The translations under genes and the position numbers were made by a program. Below, one piece after another: positions 15,865-23,538 of a stretch of 64,000 nt of DNA (the first letter of the stretch is position 1; each line of letters begins with the position of its first letter). The DNA is from UBA7672 sp963738625 (GTDB lineage Bacteria; Pseudomonadota; Alphaproteobacteria; Caulobacterales; Hyphomonadaceae): assembly GCA_963738625.1 (NCBI GenBank), contig CAVTXH010000003.1, positions 62,001 through 126,000 on the forward strand, written 5' to 3'. Under the pieces are notes generated by a model. It saw only the letters and a program-made list of their open reading frames with translations. It made no database searches and was not told where the DNA came from.

Positions 15865-16021
15865 TTGTTTTGGGAATGAATTCAGGGGGTTGGGTTTTTG
15901 GAGGGGGTGCGGAGGTGGTGGTAGCGGGGGATCCAAAGACGCCTCGATATTCCCTCAACTGGTGAAGTTCGTTCTATGCCCCCTGCTTTAACACTAGCTT
16001 TGCCGGGCTCTGGGGACGGCA

Positions 16022-16915
16022 ATGGCGCAATATTGGATCAGCGTTCCGTTTCGACTTTCGCTGAAGTTCAAAGTCGATCGCGTCAAAACCGAAGAACAAG
16101 CGGCGCGGTGGCAGACTGATTTTACGCGCGCGCTGAGCGACGTCGAAGCCAGCCGCTTTCCGCAGCTCCAGTCACTCGGTGTGGTGGGCGTAGCCTCCCC
16201 CGGCAGCATCCATTTGTGGCCAGCCGAGATTCAACTGATGTTTGGATCGTTCAAAGCGGCAGCGGATGCGGCCGCTGCAATTCAATCGACCAACGGGATG
16301 GTCAGAGACATTATTCGCGTTATCCGACTTCTGCATCCGGGCAATATTCAAAGCGGGACCATCGATTTATGGAAACCCGTGACCCGAACGGAGTCGACAA
16401 CCACCTCTCCAAAGGTTTTTGACGAGCCTTTTGAGACGACCGAATTCCGCGATCACGTGCCCGAGGTTGAAACGTCCACTGCTGCGAGCCCAATGAGCGG
16501 CGGTCCGCCGTCCAGCTATCCGCCGGTCGTAACCACCCCGAACTCGGCGCCATCGATCGAACCACGCCGCTTCATGAAACAACTTGGAGCGGTCTTGCTT
16601 GGGATCGCGTACCCGATCTTCATCATCGTCGCGGTCGCCCTCTATTGGATGAACGGAGCCGAACAACTCCGAGTGCAGCAGGACATCCAAAGAAATCTGC
16701 AAGCGCTCAACACTGCACTTGAAAAGCATGTTCAAGATGCTTTGACATTGCGACCGGCGGAGGGGCAACCCGTCGTCGAGCCACCCACTAGACTCGAGAT
16801 CGTTGTACGAGTTCGAGCCACCGCAGTTGTTGACGCCGAACAGCGAAGGGCTTTCGAACGCAGTTCCGCGTCGACCAGCTTGGGTGATCACCACCAATCC
16901 AAATTCCGCTGGTAA
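16022..16915 (+). CDS. Hypothetical membrane protein (297 aa)
   Basis: Begins MAQYWISVPFRLSLKFKVDR directly after GGGGACGGCA. Residues 1-125 form a soluble alpha/beta region, followed by a Thr/Pro/Ser-rich linker (about 130-180). One transmembrane helix (about 192-214, AVLLGIAYPIFIIVAVALYW) is followed by a coiled-coil-like stretch (VQQDIQRNLQALNTALEKHV) and a disordered tail. No family was recognised. Base composition is less GC-rich than neighbouring genes and codon use is less biased, which is compatible with acquisition by transfer. It may be co-transcribed with the small gene 49 bp downstream. Confidence 0.65.
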   Translation: MAQYWISVPFRLSLKFKVDRVKTEEQAARWQTDFTRALSDVEASRFPQLQSLGVVGVASPGSIHLWPAEIQLMFGSFKAAADAAAAIQSTNGMVRDIIRVIRLLHPGNIQSGTIDLWKPVTRTESTTTSPKVFDEPFETTEFRDHVPEVETSTAASPMSGGPPSSYPPVVTTPNSAPSIEPRRFMKQLGAVLLGIAYPIFIIVAVALYWMNGAEQLRVQQDIQRNLQALNTALEKHVQDALTLRPAEGQPVVEPPTRLEIVVRVRATAVVDAEQRRAFERSSASTSLGDHHQSKFRW

Positions 16916-16963
16916 CCGGTGAGACCCTTCTCGTAGAGTTCGGGGGGCGAATGGGAGGGGCAC

Positions 16964-17188
16964 ATGCAAATCGCGATTGTTGGATCTGCGGCGTTGCTAT
17001 CTGCGGCAATTCTCGGCGCAGCTGCGTTTGGCCGATTTGAAATCGCAACGCAGATGGGCAGCAGCATGATCTATCGAGTGGACCGCTTGACCGGACAGAT
17101 CGAGAGTTGCGAAAGCGTAGTCCTCGACGGGTACGCGAAGGCATCAGCTCTGCCGACGCGAGGTCGGCCAAAATGGTGCGGCGGATAA
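16964..17188 (+). CDS. Small hypothetical protein with N-terminal hydrophobic helix (74 aa)
   Basis: GGGAGGGGCAC precedes the ATG by a few bases. The N-terminus (IAIVGSAALLSAAILGAAAFG) is a signal or membrane anchor. The rest contains RFEIATQMGSSMIYRVDRLTGQIESC, a YRVDRLTG pattern that I recognise only as recurring in small uncharacterised proteobacterial exported proteins. Function is unknown. It may be co-transcribed with the gene 48 bp upstream. Confidence 0.55.
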   Translation: MQIAIVGSAALLSAAILGAAAFGRFEIATQMGSSMIYRVDRLTGQIESCESVVLDGYAKASALPTRGRPKWCGG

Positions 17189-17271
17189 GCCGCCCACCTC
17201 GCCCGCCGTCGGCGAGCGAGGAAAGCGCGGCGGGCGTTGAGGCGTTTCGCTTCGCCACCTAGGGTGTGCCA

Positions 17272-17466
17272 ATGAAATGGTTTCACTGGGTGATGTGGGC
17301 GGCGATCGGCGCGGTGGGCGCTTGGGGCGCGTATTTCTTCTTTCTACGCGGCGAGTTTTTGCAGGCGGGATTTTTGGTCTTCGCCACAGTGACGTGGATG
17401 CTGGTGCAGGCATTGGCCGGGTTGCGCCGCAGTAAAGATAGGGCGGAGCCGCCTGAGCGCCGCTAG
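17272..17466 (+). CDS. Small two-helix membrane protein (64 aa)
   Basis: ATG 17272 opens MKWFHWVMWAAIGAVGAWGAY...FFFLRGEFLQAGFLVFATVTWMLVQALAGLRR, two hydrophobic segments separated by a charged turn (RGE), with a basic tail that should be cytoplasmic. A GTG six bases upstream (17266) is the alternative start. No family was recognised. Confidence 0.5.
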   Translation: MKWFHWVMWAAIGAVGAWGAYFFFLRGEFLQAGFLVFATVTWMLVQALAGLRRSKDRAEPPERR

Positions 17467-17536
17467 CGTTCGTTCCCTTTCGTGACGCCGAGGGGACTTT
17501 AGCTGCCCCCACCGTCTTGCTGACTTCGTCAGCGGT

Positions 17537-17580
17537 CGTTCGCCGAATGCGGCTCATCCCCCCGCCTTCAGCAAGGGAGG
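17537..17580. repeat. Dispersed intergenic repeat, copy A
   Basis: CGTTCGCCGAATGCGGCT followed by CATCCCCCC, CTTC and AGGGAGG. It matches copy B at 18118-18163 (CGTTCGCCGAACGCGGCT...ACCCCC...CTTC...AGGGAGG). The two copies flank the small membrane protein gene at 17826-17975. Confidence 0.6.
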
Positions 17581-17592
17581 AAGTTATCTGGT

Positions 17593-17707
17593 GTCATTCC
17601 GGGCGGAGGCGCGGAGCGCCGTAGACCCGGAACCCAGGGGCGGCGTGGCGAGATCGTGCTCGGAGCCCCTGGCTTCCGGATAACGCCTGTGGCGTTTCCG
17701 GAATGAC
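17593..17707. repeat. 115-bp palindromic element with GTCATTCCGG ends
   Basis: It starts GTCATTCCGG (17593-17602) and ends with the exact reverse complement CCGGAATGAC (17698-17707). Inside are matching ACCCGGAACCCAGGGG and CCCCTGGCTTCCGG arms and a GGCGC/GCGCC hairpin. This is the layout of a MITE-like or extragenic palindromic element. Confidence 0.7.
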
Positions 17708-17750
17708 ATTGGTGGTAAGTCGCGAGAGCCCTCTCGTGGTGAGAGACAAG

Positions 17751-17773
17751 ATCCTCGGGTCAAGCCCGAGGAT
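17751..17773. repeat. Palindromic hairpin ATCCTCGGG/CCCGAGGAT
   Basis: Perfect 9-bp arms (17751-17759 and 17765-17773) around a TCAAG loop, with GACG following. This short motif recurs in many alphaproteobacterial intergenic regions. Here it sits 44 bp after the 115-bp palindromic element. Confidence 0.6.
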
Positions 17774-17825
17774 GACGGCGGTGGTTGGCGGGCGTTGAGG
17801 CCGCACGCTTCGCCTAGGCTGGCAG

Positions 17826-17975
17826 TCAGCCAGACGTTGAAATTGCCGCAGCGACGGCTGCCATGACTGCTAGAACGGCAATCACAATGGCAATCAGCTT
17901 CCAGAGTTCTCGCCGGGAGAAAACGAGCTTCTTATGGGCTGCGGCAGCGCGGCGTCTGGCTTCGCGGTTCGGCAT
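17826..17975 (-). CDS. Putative small single-TM protein (49 aa)
   Basis: On the minus strand, ATG (17975) opens MPNREARRRAAAAHKKLVFS, then RRELWKLIAIVIAVLAVMAAVAAA and ISTSG, ending in TGA. A strongly basic first 22 residues followed by one clear transmembrane helix is a convincing small membrane protein plan, with N-terminus in the cytoplasm. A GGAG lies about 15 bases upstream of the start. No family was recognised. It sits alone between two repeat copies. Confidence 0.5.
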   Translation of the reverse strand: MPNREARRRAAAAHKKLVFSRRELWKLIAIVIAVLAVMAAVAAAISTSG

Positions 17976-18117
17976 GGCGCCCGACTTTACTCCGGACAAG
18001 CGAGACCGCCAGGCCCCCTAGCGTTCATCCGCTTCGGGCAGTCCTTCATGTTCAACAGGATGTGGGCGGTGGTGGATGGAGAAAGCCCCCTCCGTCAGAC
18101 GCGCGAGAGCGCGTTTG

Positions 18118-18163
18118 CGTTCGCCGAACGCGGCTAACCCCCACGTCTTCGATGTGAGGGAGG
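18118..18163. repeat. Dispersed intergenic repeat, copy B
   Basis: Same pattern as copy A at 17537-17580: CGTTCGCCGAACGCGGCT, CCCCC, CTTC, AGGGAGG, with about 70-75% identity by eye. The stretch 17976-18290 around it holds no supported gene, only further repeat-like sequence leading into the IS. Confidence 0.55.
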
Positions 18164-18261
18164 CAAGCGGGACGCTGAACTGAGACGGGAATTGCCTCCA
18201 CCAGTCGAAGACCGGGGTAGGACACCGCGAAGTCCTCCACTTGGTGTTGTTTTCACCGAAG

Positions 18262-18296
18262 CCTCCCCAGCCGCTCGTCCCGGCTTTCGCCCTAGG
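18262..18296. repeat. Left half of a palindromic repeat split by the IS
   Basis: CCTCCCCAGCCGCTCGT, then CCCGGCTTTCGCCCTAGG. Its reverse complement continues at 19730-19766 on the far side of the IS. Joined at the shared CCTAGG, the halves give a near-perfect palindrome centred on GCCCTAGGGC. Confidence 0.6.
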
Positions 18297-19735
18297 GGAT
18301 GCACATAACTTCGGATTCCGGTCGTGGCTTGGGCGTGATTCTCTGCCTGCGAGGGCGATTCGCAGGCGGAGGATGGGCGATGGAAGAGTGTTGGCTGGGG
18401 GCGTTTGGCGACGCCCGCCTAGAAAAAAGGGGGCGCGGCTTCTGGCGGCGATGGCGAACGCCTCCAGCGTCTGTCTGCGCTTCCTGGCGCAAGGGGCGCG
18501 TTGCGACATTGTCGGCTTCGGCCGGTTCCTCGCCAATCCGCGGGTGAGCCTTGAGGCGCTGATTGCAGGCTGGGGCGAGCGCGCGTCACTGGCCTGCCGG
18601 GGCCGGCATGTGCTGGCGATCCAGGACACCAGCGAAATCCATTTTCCCACGACCGCAGACAGGCTGCGAGGCCTCGGCAAGATCGGCAGGGGCAATATCC
18701 ACGGCGTGCTGCTGCATGCCAGGCTGGCGGTCGATGCGGAGGCGGGGGGATGTCTGGGCCTGGTCTCCGGGGCGGTCTGGACGCGCCCGGCCAAGCGGCG
18801 CATCCCGCATCGCCATCGCGATCTCAAGGACAGGGAATCCGATCGCTGGCTGAAGACGGCCGAAGCCGCCAAGGACGTTCTTGCGCGCGCCGCCTGCATC
18901 ACCGTCATCGCCGATCGTGAGAGCGACATCTATGCCGAATGGGCGCGCCTGCCGGGGCCGGACTTCCACCTCCTGACCCGGGCGATGAAGGATCGGCGCA
19001 TCGTCGGCGGCAAGCTGTCGACCGCCGAGCTGAGGCCGGCGGGCGAGGGCCTTGTCGAGCTTCGCGAGCGCCCCGGCCGGCCGGCGCGCACGGCCGAGCT
19101 GTCGGCGCGCTATGGCCGCGTCAGCCTCATCCGGCCGGCCCACGGCGGCGAGGCCGGCCTTCCGGCGAGGGTCGAGCTGACGCTTGTCGAGGTCGTCGAA
19201 CGCAACGCCCCGCCGGGCGCCGGGCCCGTGCTGTGGCGGCTCCTGACCACGCACGCGGTCGAAGACGCCGCCGCCGCATGGCGCATCGTCGGCTGGTATC
19301 GCGCGCGCTGGACCGTCGAGCAGTTCTTCCGCACGCTGAAAAGCCAGGGCCTCAGGCTGGAGGACAGCCAGATCGAAGACGCCGGCCGGCTGGTCAAGCT
19401 CACCGCCATAGCCGCACACGCCGCCTGCCTCGTCATGCAACTCGTCCATGCGCGCGATGGAAAGTCCGGCCAGGCGGCCGGGATCGCCTTCGCGCCGGAG
19501 GAGATCGAGACGCTCGAAACTCTGATCCCACGTCTCGAAGGCAAGACCGCCGCCCAGAAAAATCCCCACCCCAGGCGCTCACTCGCCTGGGCCGCCTGGG
19601 CCATCGGCAAGCTCGGCGGATGGGACGGATACGCCAGATCGAAGCCGCCCGGACCCATCACCCTCAGAAACGGTCTCGACCGCTTCAAATCCATCGCCCA
19701 AGGCTGGAGCCTCCGAGATGTGTGAATCGCCTAGG
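18291..19735 (+). mobile_element. IS4-family insertion sequence with flanking CCTAGG repeats
   Basis: About 1.43 kb, bounded by CCTAGG at 18291-18296 and 19730-19735. Inner ends are related inverted repeats: GGATGCACATAACTTCGGA on the left, and CGATTCACACATCTCGGA on the right in reverse complement. It contains one transposase reading frame pair. The exact boundaries are uncertain because the element appears to sit in a palindromic repeat whose arms also match each other. The 6-bp duplication is short for Tn5-like IS4 elements, which usually make 9-bp duplications. Confidence 0.7.
18380..19725 (+). pseudogene. IS4-family (Tn5-like) transposase, reading frame interrupted by a -1 shift
   Basis: ATG 18380 opens MEECWLGAFGDARLEK, the usual N-terminus of this transposase group, in one frame. 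At the A6G5 run (18423-18433) homology moves to the -1 frame, continuing KGARLLAAMANASSVCLRFL to the stop at 19725. The DDE catalytic set is intact: first Asp in VLAIQDTSEIHF, second in VIADRESDIY, and the YREK box as YRARWTVEQFFRTLK, exactly Y-x2-R-x3-E-x6-K. A lost G in the homopolymer would explain the break. Slippage on the A run could also restore the protein. The long frame from TTG 18241 starts outside the IS and is not the native start. Confidence 0.75.
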
Positions 19736-19766
19736 GCGAAAGCCGGGATGAGCGGTGGTGGGGAGG
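19730..19766. repeat. Right half of the palindromic repeat split by the IS
   Basis: CCTAGGGCGAAAGCCGGG, then ATGAGCGGTGGTGGGGAGG: the reverse complement of 18262-18296 with few mismatches. It ends 15 bp before the 3' end of the next minus-strand gene. Confidence 0.6.
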
Positions 19767-19780
19767 TTGGTGGTATGAAC

Positions 19781-20140
19781 TCAGCCCGCGGCTTTGCAGC
19801 TAACCCCTTCAACCACCGTGCGTGCGCCATTGTCTTCGCGCACCAGCACGCAGGTCTGGCCTTCGATTTGGAGGCGGAAGATTGTGGGTTTGGCGAGGCT
19901 GCGGTCTTCGAGGGGGCTGGGCGGGAGGGGGAGGACGGAAATCACCGGGGTTTGCGTGGGATCGCCGGGGCCGAGGTCTATGGGCGAGCGGCCCATCGCC
20001 TTTGCGAGCGCGGCCTTGAGGCGGGCCAGCGTGGCAGCGTCGGCTTGCGTGAGCACGGCGGGCGCGGGCTGGGCGGTGGACTGGCAGGCGCCGGCGAGCG
20101 TGGCGGAGAGGATGATTGCGGCGGAGACTTTTCCGATCAT
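19781..20140 (-). CDS. Small exported/lipoprotein, hypothetical (119 aa)
   Basis: Begins MIGKVSAAIILSATLAGACQST. The hydrophobic leader followed by Cys19 suggests a lipoprotein, although the -3 position is not ideal. The mature part ends TIFRLQIEGQTCVLVREDNGARTVVEGVSCKAAG, with two cysteines that may pair. No family was recognised. Its ATG overlaps the TGA of the S41 peptidase gene (4 bp), so the two are translationally coupled and probably act together in the periplasm or outer membrane. The IS lies immediately downstream. Confidence 0.65.
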   Translation of the reverse strand: MIGKVSAAIILSATLAGACQSTAQPAPAVLTQADAATLARLKAALAKAMGRSPIDLGPGDPTQTPVISVLPLPPSPLEDRSLAKPTIFRLQIEGQTCVLVREDNGARTVVEGVSCKAAG

Positions 20141-21768
20141 CGCACGGCCCCGCGATCGGGCATGGTGAGGTCGCGCATGTTGCGCAGGATTTCGGCGGCA
20201 TCAGAACGGCCGGTGGTTTCGATCGGCGGGCCTGAATCGGGAGCGCGGGCGACGGTGATGCTGGTGAGCGGCGGCGTGGGACAGGTTCCGTTGGCGCGGT
20301 AGCCGAGGGCTGCGGCAAGCATCGCCTCGCTGGTGTCGCCGAGTTCGCGGGTGAAGTCGTCGGCGACGGCGCAGCCAGGAATCTTGACGGCGTTGACCGA
20401 AGACGAATTCGACGCCGCGAAGCCATCCGGATAGGCGCCGAAGCCCTTGTCGTTGACGCCCTGGAACTGGATCGAGAAATAGGTCTGCCCGCAATTGTCG
20501 TCCGGGTAGAATCCGTAGGGCTTGCCGCATGTCGCGCCGCCGATCTGGACAACTTCGACATCGATGCCGCGCAGTCCATTGATGACGGACTCGCTGGCGC
20601 TGCACGTGCCGCCGTTGGTGAGGACGAAGACGCGCGGCAGGTCGAGCGTCTGGATCGCCGCGCCGTCCGCGACCGAGAAGCCGAGGCCGCGATTGTAGAA
20701 CGGCGTGGGCGTGTTGGCGCCGCCGTTGACGGGGTTGGTCGCGCCGGCGGCGGCGTTGAACTGCAGACGCTCGAACACGCGGCCGGCGGTGCGCGCGGGG
20801 CCGGCGATCATGTAGCTGAGCTGGGAGGCGACCGCGAGGAGGCCGCCGCCATTGTAGCGCAGGTCTAACACCACATCGTTGACGCCCTGCGCCTTGAGCG
20901 CCGCGATGGCGTCGACCAGCGCCTTTTCCGAGCTGAACGGGCTGAACGTGTTGAGGAGGATGTAGCCGACATTTCCGGTGGGCGTCGTCAGCACCGCCTG
21001 GCGGTTGACCGGCGCCTCGACCAGCGAGGCCGAGACCAGGGTGATCGTGCGTTGCGAATTGTCGGCGTAGCGGACAGTGAAGGTGTGGCTCTCGCCGGCG
21101 GTGCGGGGGAAGAGGCCGTTGTTGAGGATATCGATCTGCGCCTGTGACGTTCCCCCGTTCACGGCGTCGACGCCGTCGATGGTGAGGATGCGCGCGCCGC
21201 GGGAGAGCTTGGGCGTTCCGGCCAGAAGCTCGGCCGCGGGGGTTCCGGAGGCGGTGTAGAGCACGCGGATATCGCGCGGCGGCGTCGAGGCGAAGACGCG
21301 GATCTCGGCGCCGTAGCTGGCCGAGGGCGCGGAGGTGATCTGCGCGAGATAGTCGGCCGTGGAGAGGGTGAAGTGGAACCGGTCCTTGGGCTGGCCGGAG
21401 GCGGTGGCGGCGGTCGTCTTGAGCACGTTGAAGTAGGCGATGCGATCGGAGAAGCCGGCGGGGTTTTGGTCGGCGACTTCGGTGTTCCAGAGATAGGTCT
21501 GGTTGGTCCACGAGCGGAGCCAGAAGAGTTCCTGTGTGAGGGAGCCGGCGCGGTCCGGGAAGGCGCGGCCCTGGCTGTCGACGCCGGTGCGCACGACGGC
21601 GCAACGATCCTCGAAGGCGCTGGCGGGCTGGAAGACGCCCTGCGTCCAGGTCGGGGCGGTGACGACCGCAGGCGCGGCGACCCCGCCGCCGCCTCCGCCG
21701 CCGCCACAGGCGGCTGCAGCGGAAATCAGGATGGCGGCGAGGAGACTGCGCAGGGGTGATGCCGGCAT
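20137..21768 (-). CDS. S41 family serine peptidase, lipoprotein
   Basis: A 543-residue protein. The leader ends SAAAAC, with lipidated Cys21 followed by eight glycines, a typical lipoprotein tether. Residues 145-250 are a PDZ-like region (GARILTIDGVDAVNGGTSQAQI). The S41 catalytic domain has GNVGYILLNTF, DVVLDLRYNGGG, and the nucleophile Ser390 in GGTCSASESVINGL with the general-base Lys416 in GGATCGKPYGF, 26 residues apart as in tail-specific proteases. It would cleave periplasmic proteins at the C-terminus. It is larger than typical CtpA (extended N-terminal region). An overlapping small lipoprotein gene follows. Confidence 0.88.
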   Translation of the reverse strand: MPASPLRSLLAAILISAAAACGGGGGGGGVAAPAVVTAPTWTQGVFQPASAFEDRCAVVRTGVDSQGRAFPDRAGSLTQELFWLRSWTNQTYLWNTEVADQNPAGFSDRIAYFNVLKTTAATASGQPKDRFHFTLSTADYLAQITSAPSASYGAEIRVFASTPPRDIRVLYTASGTPAAELLAGTPKLSRGARILTIDGVDAVNGGTSQAQIDILNNGLFPRTAGESHTFTVRYADNSQRTITLVSASLVEAPVNRQAVLTTPTGNVGYILLNTFSPFSSEKALVDAIAALKAQGVNDVVLDLRYNGGGLLAVASQLSYMIAGPARTAGRVFERLQFNAAAGATNPVNGGANTPTPFYNRGLGFSVADGAAIQTLDLPRVFVLTNGGTCSASESVINGLRGIDVEVVQIGGATCGKPYGFYPDDNCGQTYFSIQFQGVNDKGFGAYPDGFAASNSSSVNAVKIPGCAVADDFTRELGDTSEAMLAAALGYRANGTCPTPPLTSITVARAPDSGPPIETTGRSDAAEILRNMRDLTMPDRGAVR

Positions 21769-21968
21769 GGACTAACGCGCTCCTGTTACAGAGAGGATCG
21801 ATTCACCTTCACGTCGGCTTCCGGAACGGTTCCCGCGGCGCAGCTGTGGCTGGTTTGCCATTTGGCCTGCGATCCTGTCCCCCAAACTCTGGCGGCAGCC
21901 TAGGCGGAGGCGGCCGCGGGGTAAAGGCCAAAGCGATTTCGGCGGGCGCCTTCGCGCGCAGGGGCGTC

Positions 21969-22469
21969 CTACTCCGCCGCGATCGCGTAGGCGGCGACAG
22001 GCTGCGGGCGCTTTTCCGCCGGCTCGGGCGTGGCGAGCCAGGGATGGAGGCGGTGCAGCATGGCGGCGGGGACGCGGCGGGGTCGGCCGTCAAGCGAGAC
22101 GCAGATGTTCTCGACGCCGGCTTCGAGGATGAGGTCAGGCCCGCGGGTGACGATCTGGCGGCAGAAGATGCGCGCGCCCCTGACCCACTCCATCGCGGTG
22201 CGGACGTCGAGGCGGTCGTCGATGCGCGCGGGGCGGACGAAGCGCAGGTCGAGAGCGGAGACCATGAAGGTGACGGGCTGCGGGCCCTGCATCAGGCTGG
22301 TGTGGCTGGACCCGATGGCGCGGATGAATTCGGAACGGCCGCGTTCGAGATAGCGGACATAGTTGGCGTGGTAGACGACGCCGGAGAAATCCGTGTCCTC
22401 GTAGTAGATGCGCAGCGGCAGGATGTGCTCGCGTCCGCAGAAGCGGCCCGAGCAGGGGTCTTGGTCCAA
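21969..22469 (-). CDS. ybgC: Acyl-CoA thioesterase, YbgC/4HBT hotdog family
   Basis: A 166-residue hotdog-fold protein. The 4HBT motif YYEDTDFSGVVYHANYVRYLERGRSEF contains the catalytic Asp. LDLRFVRPARIDDRLDVRT and ARIFCRQIV follow the fold. YbgC-type enzymes hydrolyse acyl-CoA thioesters and in proteobacteria usually lead the tol-pal operon. Here tol genes are absent, so this is an isolated copy. The protein extends about 20 residues beyond the usual C-terminus (HPWLATPEPAEKRPQ...). Confidence 0.88.
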   Translation of the reverse strand: MDQDPCSGRFCGREHILPLRIYYEDTDFSGVVYHANYVRYLERGRSEFIRAIGSSHTSLMQGPQPVTFMVSALDLRFVRPARIDDRLDVRTAMEWVRGARIFCRQIVTRGPDLILEAGVENICVSLDGRPRRVPAAMLHRLHPWLATPEPAEKRPQPVAAYAIAAE

Positions 22470-22627
22470 GTCCGTCTCCCTGGTCCGGTGTCGTCCCGGT
22501 TAATGACGGATGTGCAAGGAGCTTGCCGGAGCTCGCTAGTCGCGCGGTTGGGGGCCGGGCTGCTTGACGGAGGCGGCGCCGGCGCGCACATCCGCGATAT
22601 TGAAGTCTCTCAAGAAAGCCTGGTCAC

Positions 22628-22876
22628 ATGCCGCAGAAGGATATGCGCCTCATCTCCAAGCCGGGGCCGGACGCCGTCGTGCTGGAACCCGGGCTGGGAG
22701 AGTCCGCGATGCAGGGCCAGGGTGACACCACCTATCGCTGCGGCGCGTGCAAGACGCGGCTCTTGAGCGACGTCAGCCACATGGACGTGTTCCATGGCGA
22801 GCCGTTCGATGCGGTGAAGTGCCCGAAGTGCGGCAAGTACAATGCCGTGCCGGACGAGGACCATCACCATCATTGA
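22628..22876 (+). CDS. Small zinc-ribbon protein with C-terminal His cluster (82 aa)
   Basis: The N-terminal 30 residues are unremarkable. They are followed by YRCGACKTRLL and, 21 residues later, VKCPKCGKYNAVP, two CxxC knuckles of a zinc ribbon. The protein ends DEDHHHH, an acidic and histidine tail that could bind a metal ion. No family name is certain. It is divergent from the thioesterase gene. Confidence 0.7.
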   Translation: MPQKDMRLISKPGPDAVVLEPGLGESAMQGQGDTTYRCGACKTRLLSDVSHMDVFHGEPFDAVKCPKCGKYNAVPDEDHHHH

Positions 22877-22964
22877 TGGGTGGGATTGGCGGGACGCGTT
22901 CGCGTTCCGATTCAGGTCTGTTCCCGGCGCGATTCCGAGGCGTTTCGGGAGGGTGTGAGTAAGT

Positions 22965-22990
22965 CGGGGCGGGAGAACATCCCTGCCCCG
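22965..22990. terminator. Hairpin between convergent genes
   Basis: CGGGGC-GGGA (22965-22974), loop GAACA, TCCC-T-GCCCCG (22980-22990), with one bulge. It lies between the convergent zinc-ribbon and PAS_5 genes. There is no U-tract on either side, so it may be only a transcript-end stabiliser. Confidence 0.4.
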
Positions 22991-23022
22991 TCGCTTCCCA
23001 AGGCTTAGCTCTCCTGCCGGCG

Positions 23023-23538
23023 TCAGGCCGCGACGAGTTCGATGTGGTCGAGCCGCAACGCCTTGTCGGCTTCGCGTGCGGCGCGGTCAGGGTCCGCGAT
23101 AGCGTCCGCGGGCAGGAAGCGGTCGTGGCAGAGGACCTGGTCGGCCATCACGCCGTCCGACGACATCGGCAGGCGCAGCCAATAGTGGACCAGGCCATTG
23201 TCGAGGCGCGTGCGGCCGGCGACCGGGGCAAGACGCGCGAGCGACTTGGCGGCCAGCTCGGTCCACTCGGTGGACCCGCGGCACATCTCGATCTCGGCGG
23301 CGGACATGCCCTTGGCCTCGCAGCCGAAGACCGCGCGCAGGCCCGTGCCGGCAAGGCGGAAGCGGAAGCAGCCGCCGGACTCGCAGGCCAGCACGCTGAC
23401 GTGCGCCAGCTCTGAAATGATCGCGGGGAAATCGAGATCCTCGCGCGCGATGAAGTCGCGGCCGTGGAGGCGGCGGCGCCATGCATTGAAAACTAGCTCC
23501 TGGCCCTTGAGGCCAGGCTCACCGTCCTGGAATAGCAT
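23023..23538 (-). CDS. PAS_5 family PAS-domain protein
   Basis: A 171-residue protein with one domain of the PAS_5 type (PF07310): LVFNAWRRRLHGRDFIAREDLDFPAIISELAHVSVLACESGGCFRFRLAGTGLRAVFGCEAKGMSA, with the FRLAGT.LR..FG..L core. No output domain is attached. PAS_5 single-domain proteins are frequent in Caulobacterales and Rhodospirillales. One Caulobacter relative acts in c-di-GMP or cell-cycle pathways, but no specific role can be assigned here. It is preceded by an 18-bp palindrome about 170 bp upstream. Confidence 0.8.
   Translation of the reverse strand: MLFQDGEPGLKGQELVFNAWRRRLHGRDFIAREDLDFPAIISELAHVSVLACESGGCFRFRLAGTGLRAVFGCEAKGMSAAEIEMCRGSTEWTELAAKSLARLAPVAGRTRLDNGLVHYWLRLPMSSDGVMADQVLCHDRFLPADAIADPDRAAREADKALRLDHIELVAA

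Larger units (their letters stand above)
17467..17825. other. Gene-free stretch made of dispersed intergenic repeats
   Basis: This 359-bp stretch holds no supported gene. It is a mosaic of palindromic repeats: a block at 17537-17580, an inverted-repeat element at 17593-17707, and a CTCGGG hairpin at 17751-17773. A minus-strand frame across it (17594-17806) encodes VILGLDPRI, a recurrent spurious translation of such repeats. Confidence 0.6.

Noticed and set aside
17594..17806. Minus-strand frame of 70 aa beginning MRPQRPPTTAVILGLDPRI
   Set aside because: VILGLDPRI-type peptides are typical spurious translations of a dispersed palindromic repeat; the frame lies entirely on the GTCATTCCGG element and the CTCGGG hairpin.
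18241..18379. TTG-started upstream extension of the transposase frame
   Set aside because: It begins outside the left IS end and encodes no family sequence; the native start is ATG 18380 in the other frame.
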